Source: CAYNYM01 sp049366815 (GTDB lineage Bacteria; Desulfobacterota; DSM-4660; Desulfatiglandales; HGW-15). Taken from it: a stretch of DNA of 55,749 bases. Below the pieces are notes generated by a model that did no database searches, was not told where the DNA came from, and was given only the letters and a program-made list of their open reading frames with translations. Below, one piece after another: positions 42,547 to 49,878 of the stretch. Numbering within the stretch: the first letter of the stretch is position 1; each line of letters starts with the position of its first letter. The translations under genes and the position numbers were made by a program. Where the stretch lies: positions 1 through 55,749 of the forward strand of contig JBMNCO010000113.1 of assembly GCA_049366815.1 (NCBI GenBank). Reading direction: 5' to 3'.

Positions 42547-44049
42547 TTATGCCCTTTGTATATTATATTTTGAAATGAGACGTGAGAGATAGGTTCGCTG
42601 TATCCCGAGTATCTTGGCCGCCTTGCTTCTATTTCCCCTGGTGTGGTCCAGATTAATCAATATAAACTCTTTTTTAAACCTGTCCAGGGCCTCCTTGAGG
42701 GTCAATCCCACCTCCATTGCCCGATCATTTTTACCCTGACTGAAAATCGGGAGATCCTCCGGCAGTATTTCGTGGCCGTTACCCATCACGACGGCCCGCT
42801 CCACCGCATTCCGCAGTTCTCTGACGTTTCCGGGCCAGTCATAGGCAAGCATCTTGTCCATGGCCCTTTCAGATGCACTCAGGTCTTGAACGCCCCGTTC
42901 CTGCTTGAAGATGTCAATGAAATAATGGGCCAGAAGGGGGATGTCCTCTTTTCGCTCTTTCAGGGTGGGCATACGAATCTGAACCACGTTCAACCTGTAG
43001 AAGAGGTCTTCCCGGAATCTGCCCTCGGTCACTTCCTTTATGATATCTCTGTTAGTGGCTGATATGACCCTTACGTCCACCGCGATGGGGGAACTGCCGC
43101 CCACACGGTAAAAAATGCCTTCCTGTAAGACACGAAGCAGTTTTGCCTGCATGCCGAGGGACATCTCTCCGATCTCATCCAAAAAGAGCGTCCCCTCGTC
43201 CGCCAGCTCAAACTTGCCGATCTTTCTGGCCATAGCCCCGGTAAAGGCGCCCCTCTCATAGCCGAAGAGTTCCGCCTCCAAAAGGGTCTCCGGGAGGGCG
43301 GCGCAATTGAGGATAATCATGGCCTTGTCTTTTCTCGGGCCGGCCTGATGAATCAATCGGGCGAGGAGTTCCTTTCCTGTGCCGCTCTCACCCAGGATCA
43401 GGGTGCTTGTCTTTGAGTTGGCGACCTTGAAGGCGTCTGAAATGACCTTATGCAGGATGGGACTCTCCCCGATGAGTTGATATTTCTTTCCGAGTTCCTC
43501 GCGGAGGTTTTCGTTCTCCTTCCTGACCTGGTTGATTTTCCTGGCATTGCCGATGGCCTTGGCAGCCAATTCGGCAAACACATTCAAAAGCTGCATATCC
43601 TCCTGCTGAAGGGCGGTCCCGTCCTCCTTGTCGATGATCTCCATTACACCGATGATATCACCGTCAAGCTTCATGGGCACGCAGGCAATCGAACGGGTCT
43701 TGAAACCAATGGAGTGGCTGATTTCCTTAAACCATCTGGGATCACTGGATACATCGGAAATAAGCAGGGGTTCACCCCTTTCCGCGACAAACCCGGCTAT
43801 CCCCTGTCCCACCTCCAACTCATATTGACGCACCTCTTCCCTGCGCTCTCCGGTGGCCACCTTAAAAAAGAGCTTCTTGCTTTTCTGGTCCAGCAGCAGG
43901 AGTGAACTGGCCTTGGCATGCATCATGCGCGTTGCAGTATAAATGATGCGTTCCAGGAGACGATCAAGATCGAGCACCGAAGATACCCAAGCCGAGATCT
44001 CCTTGAGTCGCTCGATGGTTGATTCAGGGTCGTTATATTTGGTATTCAT
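42547..44049 (-). CDS. GAF/AAA+/Fis sigma-54-dependent activator (NifA-like)
   Basis: A 500-residue enhancer-binding protein. The GAF sensor is in residues 15-165 (LEVGQGIAGFVAERGEPLLI). The AAA+ domain follows: Walker A LGESGTGKELLARLIH, the sigma-54 contact loop GAFTGA, and Walker B EGTLFLDEIGEM. The C-terminal Fis-type helix-turn-helix reads NRSKAAKILGIQRTYLSRL. All parts needed for sigma-54 activation are intact. The start at 44049 removes 20 AT-rich upstream codons lacking a ribosome binding site; 44109 is an alternative. It is divergent from the operon at 44389, whose upstream region has a dyad and a sigma-54 promoter. Confidence 0.93.
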   Translation of the reverse strand: MNTKYNDPESTIERLKEISAWVSSVLDLDRLLERIIYTATRMMHAKASSLLLLDQKSKKLFFKVATGERREEVRQYELEVGQGIAGFVAERGEPLLISDVSSDPRWFKEISHSIGFKTRSIACVPMKLDGDIIGVMEIIDKEDGTALQQEDMQLLNVFAELAAKAIGNARKINQVRKENENLREELGKKYQLIGESPILHKVISDAFKVANSKTSTLILGESGTGKELLARLIHQAGPRKDKAMIILNCAALPETLLEAELFGYERGAFTGAMARKIGKFELADEGTLFLDEIGEMSLGMQAKLLRVLQEGIFYRVGGSSPIAVDVRVISATNRDIIKEVTEGRFREDLFYRLNVVQIRMPTLKERKEDIPLLAHYFIDIFKQERGVQDLSASERAMDKMLAYDWPGNVRELRNAVERAVVMGNGHEILPEDLPIFSQGKNDRAMEVGLTLKEALDRFKKEFILINLDHTRGNRSKAAKILGIQRTYLSRLISKYNIQRA

Positions 44050-44195
44050 GCAAACACCGTATGGATATTTTGACTCCCTTGTTTTCGGTCGGAATATATC
44101 AAAGAACATACGCCATGTATACTTTTTTGTTTATTTCAGATGGAAATCCCTTTACTAAACCCGGAGTTACATTTATCCATAAGATTATTCTTCCG

Positions 44196-44213
44196 TGTAT
44201 CCATTCAGATACA
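44196..44213. promoter_or_regulatory. Candidate enhancer site for the sigma-54 activator
   Basis: TGTATC and GATACA form a perfect dyad with a six-base centre. It is about 125 bases upstream of the start predicted from the sigma-54 promoter, the usual distance for an activator site. A related half, TGTATAC, occurs at about 44115. Assignment to this activator is inference. Confidence 0.5.
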
Positions 44214-44305
44214 GTACCATTCTATGCCTTTTCTCCTTCACTTGCGGAATATGGAATTCCTCATGGCTTTGAGCCCACATCCAAAGGTCGGTGGCCTCAG
44301 GAAGG

Positions 44306-44321
44306 AGGCACACAATTTGCA
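44306..44321 (+). promoter_or_regulatory. Sigma-54 promoter of the MglA operon
   Basis: AGGCAC, five bases, then TTGCA. The invariant GG (-24) and GC (-12) are at the exact spacing and only the first base departs from the TGGCAC-N5-TTGCA consensus. It is 67 bases before the ATG at 44389 and faces away from the sigma-54 activator gene. Confidence 0.75.
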
Positions 44322-44388
44322 TAAAAATAATGCACTATGCCGTATCTTCAAAATCCAGCCGGCAAAAATTGAAAATGAGAGGATCGTC

Positions 44389-45501
44389 ATGTCTAGCCAA
44401 TCGAGCCAACCGTTGCTCAAATCTCTCATAAGAGAAGCGGAACTGTACCGCATCCAGGGCCTGCTTGCCCAGTCCAAAGAAAAATACCTCAAGGTCTTGG
44501 CCCTTGCCGAAAAGAGCAGGCCGTCTTCGAAGCGTCAAAAAGTCATCGATGCAGTGTCTGAAAAGCTTCAAACCGTGAAAAGGGAACTTGAGGAGGTCAG
44601 CGCTGATGTTCAAGCGCCGAAACTGTCCCATGAGGTTCAAACCCTTATAAAAAAATTATTTTCCTTTTCAAAGACAGAGGAGACAGCCGCACTGGCCGGT
44701 GCTGTGGCCCTGGCAAAATTCGGGCAGTATGAGCAGGCCCTCGTCGAATTCAACCAATTGCTCGACCACAAGACTTTGGCCCTGGTTGCAGGCAAGAATA
44801 TCCTTCGGTGTCACCTCTCATTATCGACTCCCGAGGCCGCCGTTGACCAGTTTTCTCAATGGGTCAGGGGCGAAGGCCCTTTCCAAAGAACCGAGTTGAC
44901 CAAAATCAGGTCATTTCTCATAAATCTTGTGGAAAACTTGGAGGATTGCCCTAAAATTCCAGAGATATCCGAGGATTCGACATCGCAACCTGACTTTTCC
45001 GAAGAAGAAACCATGAGGGAGGAGTTAGAGGGGGCGTCAACCTACGGGGCTGAAACCCGGTCTACGGAGGATGATGCCGCTGCAACGGATGAGGAAGACC
45101 GGCAGGGATCTGGACGGGATCTCATCGAGCCTGCCTCCCTGGAGGAAGAATACGATCTCCTTGGAGAAGGCACTGATTCGGAAGAGGATGGAAAGAGTGA
45201 CCTGGACGATATACTCGATATTTCCTCTATCAAGATCCGTTTTCACAGTGGACACCTGCAGGGAAAGTTCTTGGAACTCAAGGTCACGTTTCAGGTGGGC
45301 AATGTGGTGAGTGTGATCATCCCCTCGAAGAAGAGACCCCTCTTACGTTATTTTGGTGCGGAGACCGAACTTCCACATATCCAGGTCACCTCGCCCATGA
45401 CGGTCTTTGATGCGAGCGGGAAGGTACTGGGGAAGACCGATGTGAAAAGCGGGCCCAATAAGGGAGATTTTATGCTGGATATCATCGTCTACGCCTCATA
45501 G
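44389..45501 (+). CDS. Unknown protein with TPR-like N-terminus and acidic linker
   Basis: A 370-residue protein of no known family by eye. Residues 8-60 and 100-165 look like TPR-type helical pairs (REAELYRIQGLLAQSKEKYL, YEQALVEFNQLLDHKTLALV). Residues 195-275 form a long acidic, low-complexity linker. Residues 280-370 form a beta-rich domain (IRFHSGHLQGKFLELKVTFQ). There is no signal peptide, so it is cytoplasmic. GAGAGGA precedes the ATG. A sigma-54 promoter lies directly upstream and an MglA GTPase gene follows. The arrangement suggests an adapter in a GTPase-controlled polarity or motility system, which is inference. Confidence 0.7.
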   Translation: MSSQSSQPLLKSLIREAELYRIQGLLAQSKEKYLKVLALAEKSRPSSKRQKVIDAVSEKLQTVKRELEEVSADVQAPKLSHEVQTLIKKLFSFSKTEETAALAGAVALAKFGQYEQALVEFNQLLDHKTLALVAGKNILRCHLSLSTPEAAVDQFSQWVRGEGPFQRTELTKIRSFLINLVENLEDCPKIPEISEDSTSQPDFSEEETMREELEGASTYGAETRSTEDDAAATDEEDRQGSGRDLIEPASLEEEYDLLGEGTDSEEDGKSDLDDILDISSIKIRFHSGHLQGKFLELKVTFQVGNVVSVIIPSKKRPLLRYFGAETELPHIQVTSPMTVFDASGKVLGKTDVKSGPNKGDFMLDIIVYAS

Positions 45502-45569
45502 GCCATGGGCGGTGCATGCACAGGACGGATTCCAAGGTGAGGGGGTCCTTTCTCGGGAACTTGTTTCCG

Positions 45570-45592
45570 TCCGGAAACACGTGATTTCCGGA
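45570..45592. promoter_or_regulatory. Inverted repeat before the mglA gene
   Basis: TCCGGAAA and TTTCCGGA form a perfect 8-bp inverted repeat around CACGTGA. It lies 160 bases before the mglA start and has no U-run. It could be an operator or a transcript hairpin between the unknown gene and mglA. Confidence 0.4.
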
Positions 45593-45607
45593 TGGGGACT
45601 CCGCTTT

Positions 45608-45707
45608 CAGCATTCAGCGGTCAGCCTCATGCCTTGTCTTTGCACAGCTTCTGCTGAGATCGCTGACGGCTGCAGGCGCTCATCCTGGAATGCTCCCGGA
45701 TGAGCAC
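45608..45707 (+). repeat. Dispersed intergenic repeat, copy B
   Basis: A 100-base sequence related to 38469-38574. It keeps the CCTCATGCCTTG core and the ATGAGCAC end. It lies in the 250-base gap before mglA. Confidence 0.55.
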
Positions 45708-45751
45708 AAACAAAAAAATACTTCCAAAAGAAAGGGTGTGGGCAAAGTATA

Positions 45752-46366
45752 GTGGCGGAATTCAATCCAAAAGACAGGGTGATAGAGTGCAAGATCGTCT
45801 ACTATGGTCCGGGCCGGGGAGGCAAGACCACCAACCTGGAATATATTTACAGGGCATTCAATAAGAACACCACCGCGGAGATGGTCTCGATAAACACCAA
45901 GGGGGACCGGACCCTGTATTTCGATTTTCTTCCTATGGGCATCGGAAAGGTCCGGGGTTGTGACGTCAAGATTCAGCTCTACACGGTCCCGGGTCAGGCC
46001 AGATACAGCTCGACACGTAAGCTGGTCCTCAAGGGGGTGGATGGTGTGGTATTTGTGGCGGACTCGCTGCAGATCCGGAGGAAGGCCAACCTGCTGTCCC
46101 TGAAGGACCTCCAGCAGAACCTGGCTGAACAGAACATGAACATATTCAAGATCCCCCTCGTTATTCAATACAACAAGCGTGATCTGAGCAAAGAGGGAAT
46201 TCCACTCTTGCCACTCGAAGTGCTGGAGCGGGACATGAACACCAAACTCAAAGTGCCGTCTTTTCCTGCCAGTGCACTAAAGGGTACGGGGGTCGGCACG
46301 ACCTTGAAACAGTGTCTACTCTTAACCTTACGCCGGTTGCAGAAAGAATTGAAATGGACGCAATGA
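45752..46366 (+). CDS. mglA: MglA-family small Ras-like GTPase
   Basis: A 204-residue GTPase of the MglA family, which sets cell polarity and controls type IV pilus or gliding machinery in Myxococcus and relatives. The P-loop is YYGPGRGGKTTN (residues 17-28). The switch region reads YTVPGQARYSSTRKLVLKG, with the Gln of the family's TVPGQ motif, and VDGVVFVADSLQ follows. The base-specifying motif is IQYNKRDLSK. Translation starts at GTG (45752) with a weak ribosome binding site. Its stop overlaps the next start (ATGA). MglB, its usual GAP partner, is not seen. Confidence 0.92.
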   Translation: MAEFNPKDRVIECKIVYYGPGRGGKTTNLEYIYRAFNKNTTAEMVSINTKGDRTLYFDFLPMGIGKVRGCDVKIQLYTVPGQARYSSTRKLVLKGVDGVVFVADSLQIRRKANLLSLKDLQQNLAEQNMNIFKIPLVIQYNKRDLSKEGIPLLPLEVLERDMNTKLKVPSFPASALKGTGVGTTLKQCLLLTLRRLQKELKWTQ

Positions 46367-47568
46367 CGGATCGTCAAGACGGGCCTTGTCCAACCTTTCT
46401 TGAAGGCCGCCTGGCCTTTATGGGCCTTGCCGACGTGTTTCAAATCCTGGGGGGCAACCAAAGCACAGGTGTCTTGCAGTTGACAACCCCCTATAGCGAT
46501 AAATCGGGATACGTCTATTTTGTAAATGGGAGTCCTGTAAATGCCACTTTTGGGTCCCTTGCGGGAATTGAAGCGATCTACGCCCTTTTTGGATGGACTG
46601 AAGGTCATTTTGAATTTTATCCTGGAGGAATAGACGTCGAACAGGCCATAGGCCAGAGCCGCATGCAAATTGTCCTTGATGCCCTGCGCATGTTTGATGA
46701 CGGCATGATAAAAAGGGTTGGTCCTCCCAGTTTTGTGGATCCTGCTGATTCCATCCTTCGAAATCCCACCGATACGAATGAGGGGGCGCTTTCAATCATC
46801 AAAGGCCCCCAGGTGGATTTCATGTATGTAGTCAAGGAGGAGATCATCAGCGACGGTGGAAGAATCGTCACGGAGGGGACTTACGGCCACTGGGTTTGGG
46901 TTATCCTCGGGGGTGATGTGCAGGTTACCAGGGAGACCCTGCGAGGACCGATGACACTGGCCCAGCTTGGCAGAGGGGCCTTCATCGGCCACTTCACATC
47001 CTTTCTCTTTCAAGACTTCCTGCGAACGGCATCGGCGACTGCCCTGGGGGAAGTCCATTTGGGTCTGCTGGACACCCAGAGACTGGCAGGAGAATTTGCC
47101 TGTCTTTCGTCCGGTCTTCGGAAATTTCTCCTCGGAATCTCCTTCAGGTTGACAGAGATATCCGACATGACGGTCGATCTCCTCACCCTGGGCACCTCAT
47201 CCCGCGGGGAGGGCGAAGACAAGCGTTTTACTCCTGCACGCCGGACCTTATCGGAAAGACCGAACCGTTATTATGACGGCATAAACAACGCCCTTCCATC
47301 GGGCACAGGAAACGGGACTTCACCGCTGGTTCCGCTCAATGAGGAAGATTTTTTAAAAACACTTATGCGGGAGCAGTCATACCCTTCCAAGGATCGCGCC
47401 TCTGGTTTCCCTCCAACAAACTCTGAAAAGGATGTCTTTGATATTGAAAGGCTCAAAATGGAGTATGAGGGCCTTTCAAGGACTTTCAAAAACATGGTGG
47501 AGAACCTGGCCTCCTGTGTGGCATCCGCCACGCTCTTGGCCAACCATCTGAGACGGGGAAAATCCTAG
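46363..47568 (+). CDS. DUF4388 (PATAN) protein with cyclic-nucleotide-binding-like domain
   Basis: A 401-residue protein. Residues 13-90 are a DUF4388/PATAN domain (LEGRLAFMGLADVFQILGGN, GWTEGHFEFYPGG), common in Desulfobacterota and Myxococcota near GTPase and chemotaxis genes. Residues 140-265 resemble a CRP-type barrel (GTYGHWVWVILGGDVQV and RGAFIGHF), but the phosphate-binding cassette is altered. The last 130 residues are mostly disordered, with a final helix (RLKMEYEGLSRTFKNMVENL). The ATG overlaps the mglA stop by four bases, so the two are made together and are likely partners. A start at 46354 is possible. Confidence 0.82.
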   Translation: MTDRQDGPCPTFLEGRLAFMGLADVFQILGGNQSTGVLQLTTPYSDKSGYVYFVNGSPVNATFGSLAGIEAIYALFGWTEGHFEFYPGGIDVEQAIGQSRMQIVLDALRMFDDGMIKRVGPPSFVDPADSILRNPTDTNEGALSIIKGPQVDFMYVVKEEIISDGGRIVTEGTYGHWVWVILGGDVQVTRETLRGPMTLAQLGRGAFIGHFTSFLFQDFLRTASATALGEVHLGLLDTQRLAGEFACLSSGLRKFLLGISFRLTEISDMTVDLLTLGTSSRGEGEDKRFTPARRTLSERPNRYYDGINNALPSGTGNGTSPLVPLNEEDFLKTLMREQSYPSKDRASGFPPTNSEKDVFDIERLKMEYEGLSRTFKNMVENLASCVASATLLANHLRRGKS

Positions 47569-47705
47569 ATACAGACACCTCTGGTACGGGCTGTGCAAGG
47601 CTGTCCCACCTTAACGGCCATTGCGTCGTCCAACAGATTATTTTGTATGCTCCTGCCCTCTCACGCCTTCAGGCCACGAGCTTCTTTTCCACACCCTTTT
47701 TCGTC
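47569..47705. other. Intergenic between the MglA operon and the BMP importer
   Basis: The first part of a 381-base gap, before the promoter of the importer. No gene or strong terminator is recognised. Confidence 0.4.
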
Positions 47706-47735
47706 TTGACTGTCACGCCCCTTTATCCCTATACT
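47706..47735 (+). promoter_or_regulatory. Sigma-70 promoter for the BMP-type binding protein
   Basis: TTGACT (47706-47711), an 18-base spacer and TATACT (47730-47735). It lies 214 bases before the ATG, so the leader is about 200 nt. In it, GGGCA-ACG-TGCCC then GCCTTTT (47877-47896) is a small attenuator-like hairpin. No known riboswitch pattern was recognised. Confidence 0.6.
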
Positions 47736-47949
47736 CGCCGCTTAAAAGGCATCCATGAGCCCGCCATCGCAGATTCCGGCCCAGTCACAGGGCTGAGGGA
47801 GGCTGGATTCCCACACCGGACCCGAAAAGGTGCTCCCGGGCACCTCTATCCTCAAGAAACTTCCTGGTCCAGGGCAGGGCAACGTGCCCGCCTTTTGACG
47901 ATGTACAGGTGGCGCTGATGTTTAAATTTCTATAACAAGGGGGATGATC

Positions 47950-49041
47950 ATGTTCAAAAAAGTCGGTTTATTTCTTGGAGTATTGTTGGGGATCGGATTG
48001 ATCCTGTCGGCGCCGGCCTTTGCCAAGACAAAGGTCGCTTTTGCGCTGTTGTGGACTATTGACGATATGGGCTGGACAACGGCCCATTACCGCGGAATAG
48101 AACACCTGCAGAAGGAACTGGGGGATCAGATCGAGGTCTCTTACACGGAAAAGGTCCTGGCGGCCAATGCCGAACAGGTCCTGCGGGGCTACGCCAAGGC
48201 GGGCTACGATATCATCTTCGCGACCACCTTCGAGCACATGGACCCATGCCTTATCGTGGCAAAGGACTTTCCCGATGTGATCTTTGAACACTGCTCGGGT
48301 TACAAAAAAAACGACAAGAACATGGGCAACTACTTCATGCGAATGTATCAGGGCGAGTATCTCACCGGTTACATGGCCGGACTCATGGGATATAAGAAGG
48401 TGGGAACCGTGGCCACCCAGCCGATCCCGGAGCCGATCCGTGGAATCAATGCCTTCACCATCGGGCTCCTCAAGGGGCTGACGGAAGCCCGGATTGACCA
48501 TGACCCGAAAAATGTGAACACCGTGGTTTGGCTCAAGAGCTGGCGGGATGCGACAAACGAGACCCTCCTGGCCGAGACCCTTACAGGACGCGGGCATGAT
48601 CTGATCAGGCAGATGGCGGATACGCCCGAGTCCGCACAAGCGGCCTGCCGCAAAGGGGTGCCTGCGGTCGGGTACGGGGTCGATGTCAGCCCCCAGGCCC
48701 CCTGTGCACTGGTCTCCTCAGAGTGGAACTGGGGCGTCTACTATGTGGATGCGGTCAAACGGGCCATGGCGGGGACCTGGCGTCCCGCCGAAATCTGGTG
48801 GGGTTTTGAGAAAGACGGCATAAAACTGTCCCCCTTCAACGCTTCGGTCCCGGACGCAGTAAGGCAGAAGGTCATGGCTGAAAAGGCCCTCCTTGAGAAG
48901 GGCGATGACAATATCTTTGCCGGTCCCCTCAAAGACCAGTCAGGCAAAGAAATCATCCCGGCGGGGCAGAAGGCGACGGACCCGGATCTCCTCACCATGA
49001 GATGGCTCGTAGAGGGCGTTTCCGGAAAGATCCCCGATTAG
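47950..49041 (+). CDS. BMP-family ABC transporter substrate-binding protein
   Basis: A 363-residue exported protein of the Bmp/PnrA family (PF02608), which binds nucleosides or purines. The signal peptide is FKKVGLFLGVLLGIGLILSA and AFA precedes the cut. VAFALLWTIDDMGWTTAHYR is the family opening, and GYMAGLMGYKKVGTVAT and ALVSSEWNWGVYYVDAVKRA line the binding cleft. AAGGGGG lies before the ATG at 47950; the ATG at 47944 is too close to it. The permease and ATPase genes follow further on, after a terminator and a phosphoribosyltransferase gene. Overexpression relative to the membrane parts is expected. Confidence 0.92.
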   Translation: MFKKVGLFLGVLLGIGLILSAPAFAKTKVAFALLWTIDDMGWTTAHYRGIEHLQKELGDQIEVSYTEKVLAANAEQVLRGYAKAGYDIIFATTFEHMDPCLIVAKDFPDVIFEHCSGYKKNDKNMGNYFMRMYQGEYLTGYMAGLMGYKKVGTVATQPIPEPIRGINAFTIGLLKGLTEARIDHDPKNVNTVVWLKSWRDATNETLLAETLTGRGHDLIRQMADTPESAQAACRKGVPAVGYGVDVSPQAPCALVSSEWNWGVYYVDAVKRAMAGTWRPAEIWWGFEKDGIKLSPFNASVPDAVRQKVMAEKALLEKGDDNIFAGPLKDQSGKEIIPAGQKATDPDLLTMRWLVEGVSGKIPD

Positions 49042-49075
49042 TCTTCCGGCCGATCCCTTCGCGAGGTCTGTATCG

Positions 49076-49113
49076 AGGGCACCGGGGAGAACCACCGCTC
49101 CCGGTGCCCTTTT
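49076..49113 (+). terminator. Rho-independent terminator between the binding protein and the rest of the importer operon
   Basis: AGGGCACCGGG and CCCGGTGCCCT form a perfect 11-bp stem with a 13-base loop and TTTT behind it. It lies 35 bases after the BMP gene stop. It should end most transcripts there; leakage would supply a lower level of the downstream genes. Confidence 0.85.
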
Positions 49114-49122
49114 GAGCAGGAA

Positions 49123-49138
49123 CGGCACCCTTTTTGCT
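49123..49138 (+). promoter_or_regulatory. Sigma-54 promoter match before the phosphoribosyltransferase gene
   Basis: CGGCAC, five bases, TTGCT, with GG and GC at the exact -24/-12 distance. It sits ten bases after the terminator and about 50 bases before the ATG at 49187. Two departures from consensus (first and last base). It would give the downstream genes their own control. Confidence 0.55.
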
Positions 49139-49186
49139 CTGTTTGCAGCCTGATGGATTTCAATCATGCAGAGGAGAACATCGTCT

Positions 49187-49876
49187 ATGGAGATCCCTCT
49201 AAGCCCCCTTGAAACGGGGGAAAAATATCTTTTCGAGATTCCCGAAATCAACTTCAAGGTCGAGTTGCCCTATGTCCTTCTTCCCGGGAAGGGCGGGCAT
49301 GTGAGGATCGTCTCCCTCAATCTGGTTGGCATGACCGAATGGAACGGCATTTTCGGCCAGGCCCTGGCCGAAAAGATCCGGGCCCAGGTCCCTGACCTCG
49401 ACGGTGTCGTGTTTTTCACTGCGGTTGAAAAATCCCTTCAACTCAGCCAGGTCATATGCCAGGAGCTGGGTGTCCCGATCATGGCTGTTGCCTACAACAA
49501 GCGCAAACCCCACATGGAAATCGAAACTGGTCGAAAAAGACCCTATATTCAGGTGGGTGGAGGCTCTGTGACCAGTGGCGATAAATATCTTTTGATTTAC
49601 GAGCGGGACTATAATCTTCTCCTCGCAGCCAAACGGGGTGTAATCCTTATTGATGACGTGGTCAGCACGGGCGGGACCGCCGCCGCACTGGCCACAATTC
49701 TCGATGAAATCACCGAAAGAGAATCCTTGAGCAAAGAGGCACTGAAAATCCTGGGCATCTTCTGTGTGGCCCGGGAAGGCGAGATGAAACCCCTCTACAA
49801 AGGCCTTTCCTATAAGATTCACTGGCTGGGTAAGCTCCCTCCTCCCCATTTTATACCTGAAAGGGCACATGGCTGA
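49187..49876 (+). CDS. Purine-type phosphoribosyltransferase
   Basis: A 229-residue type I phosphoribosyltransferase. The PRPP-binding loop is VILIDDVVSTGGTAAALA. GVVFFTAVEKSLQLSQVICQ and AYNKRKPHMEIETGRK are near the family's flexible loop and resemble adenine or xanthine phosphoribosyltransferases. Position between a nucleoside-type binding protein and its ABC importer fits salvage of the imported base. GAGGAG lies ten bases upstream of the ATG at 49187; 49166 is an alternative without such a site. The base used cannot be read with confidence. Confidence 0.85.
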   Translation: MEIPLSPLETGEKYLFEIPEINFKVELPYVLLPGKGGHVRIVSLNLVGMTEWNGIFGQALAEKIRAQVPDLDGVVFFTAVEKSLQLSQVICQELGVPIMAVAYNKRKPHMEIETGRKRPYIQVGGGSVTSGDKYLLIYERDYNLLLAAKRGVILIDDVVSTGGTAAALATILDEITERESLSKEALKILGIFCVAREGEMKPLYKGLSYKIHWLGKLPPPHFIPERAHG

Positions 49877-49878
49877 CC

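Noticed and set aside
47736..47949. Purine or cobalamin riboswitch in the BMP gene leader
   Set aside because: The conserved cores of these riboswitches were looked for by eye and not found; only a small attenuator-like hairpin is visible.
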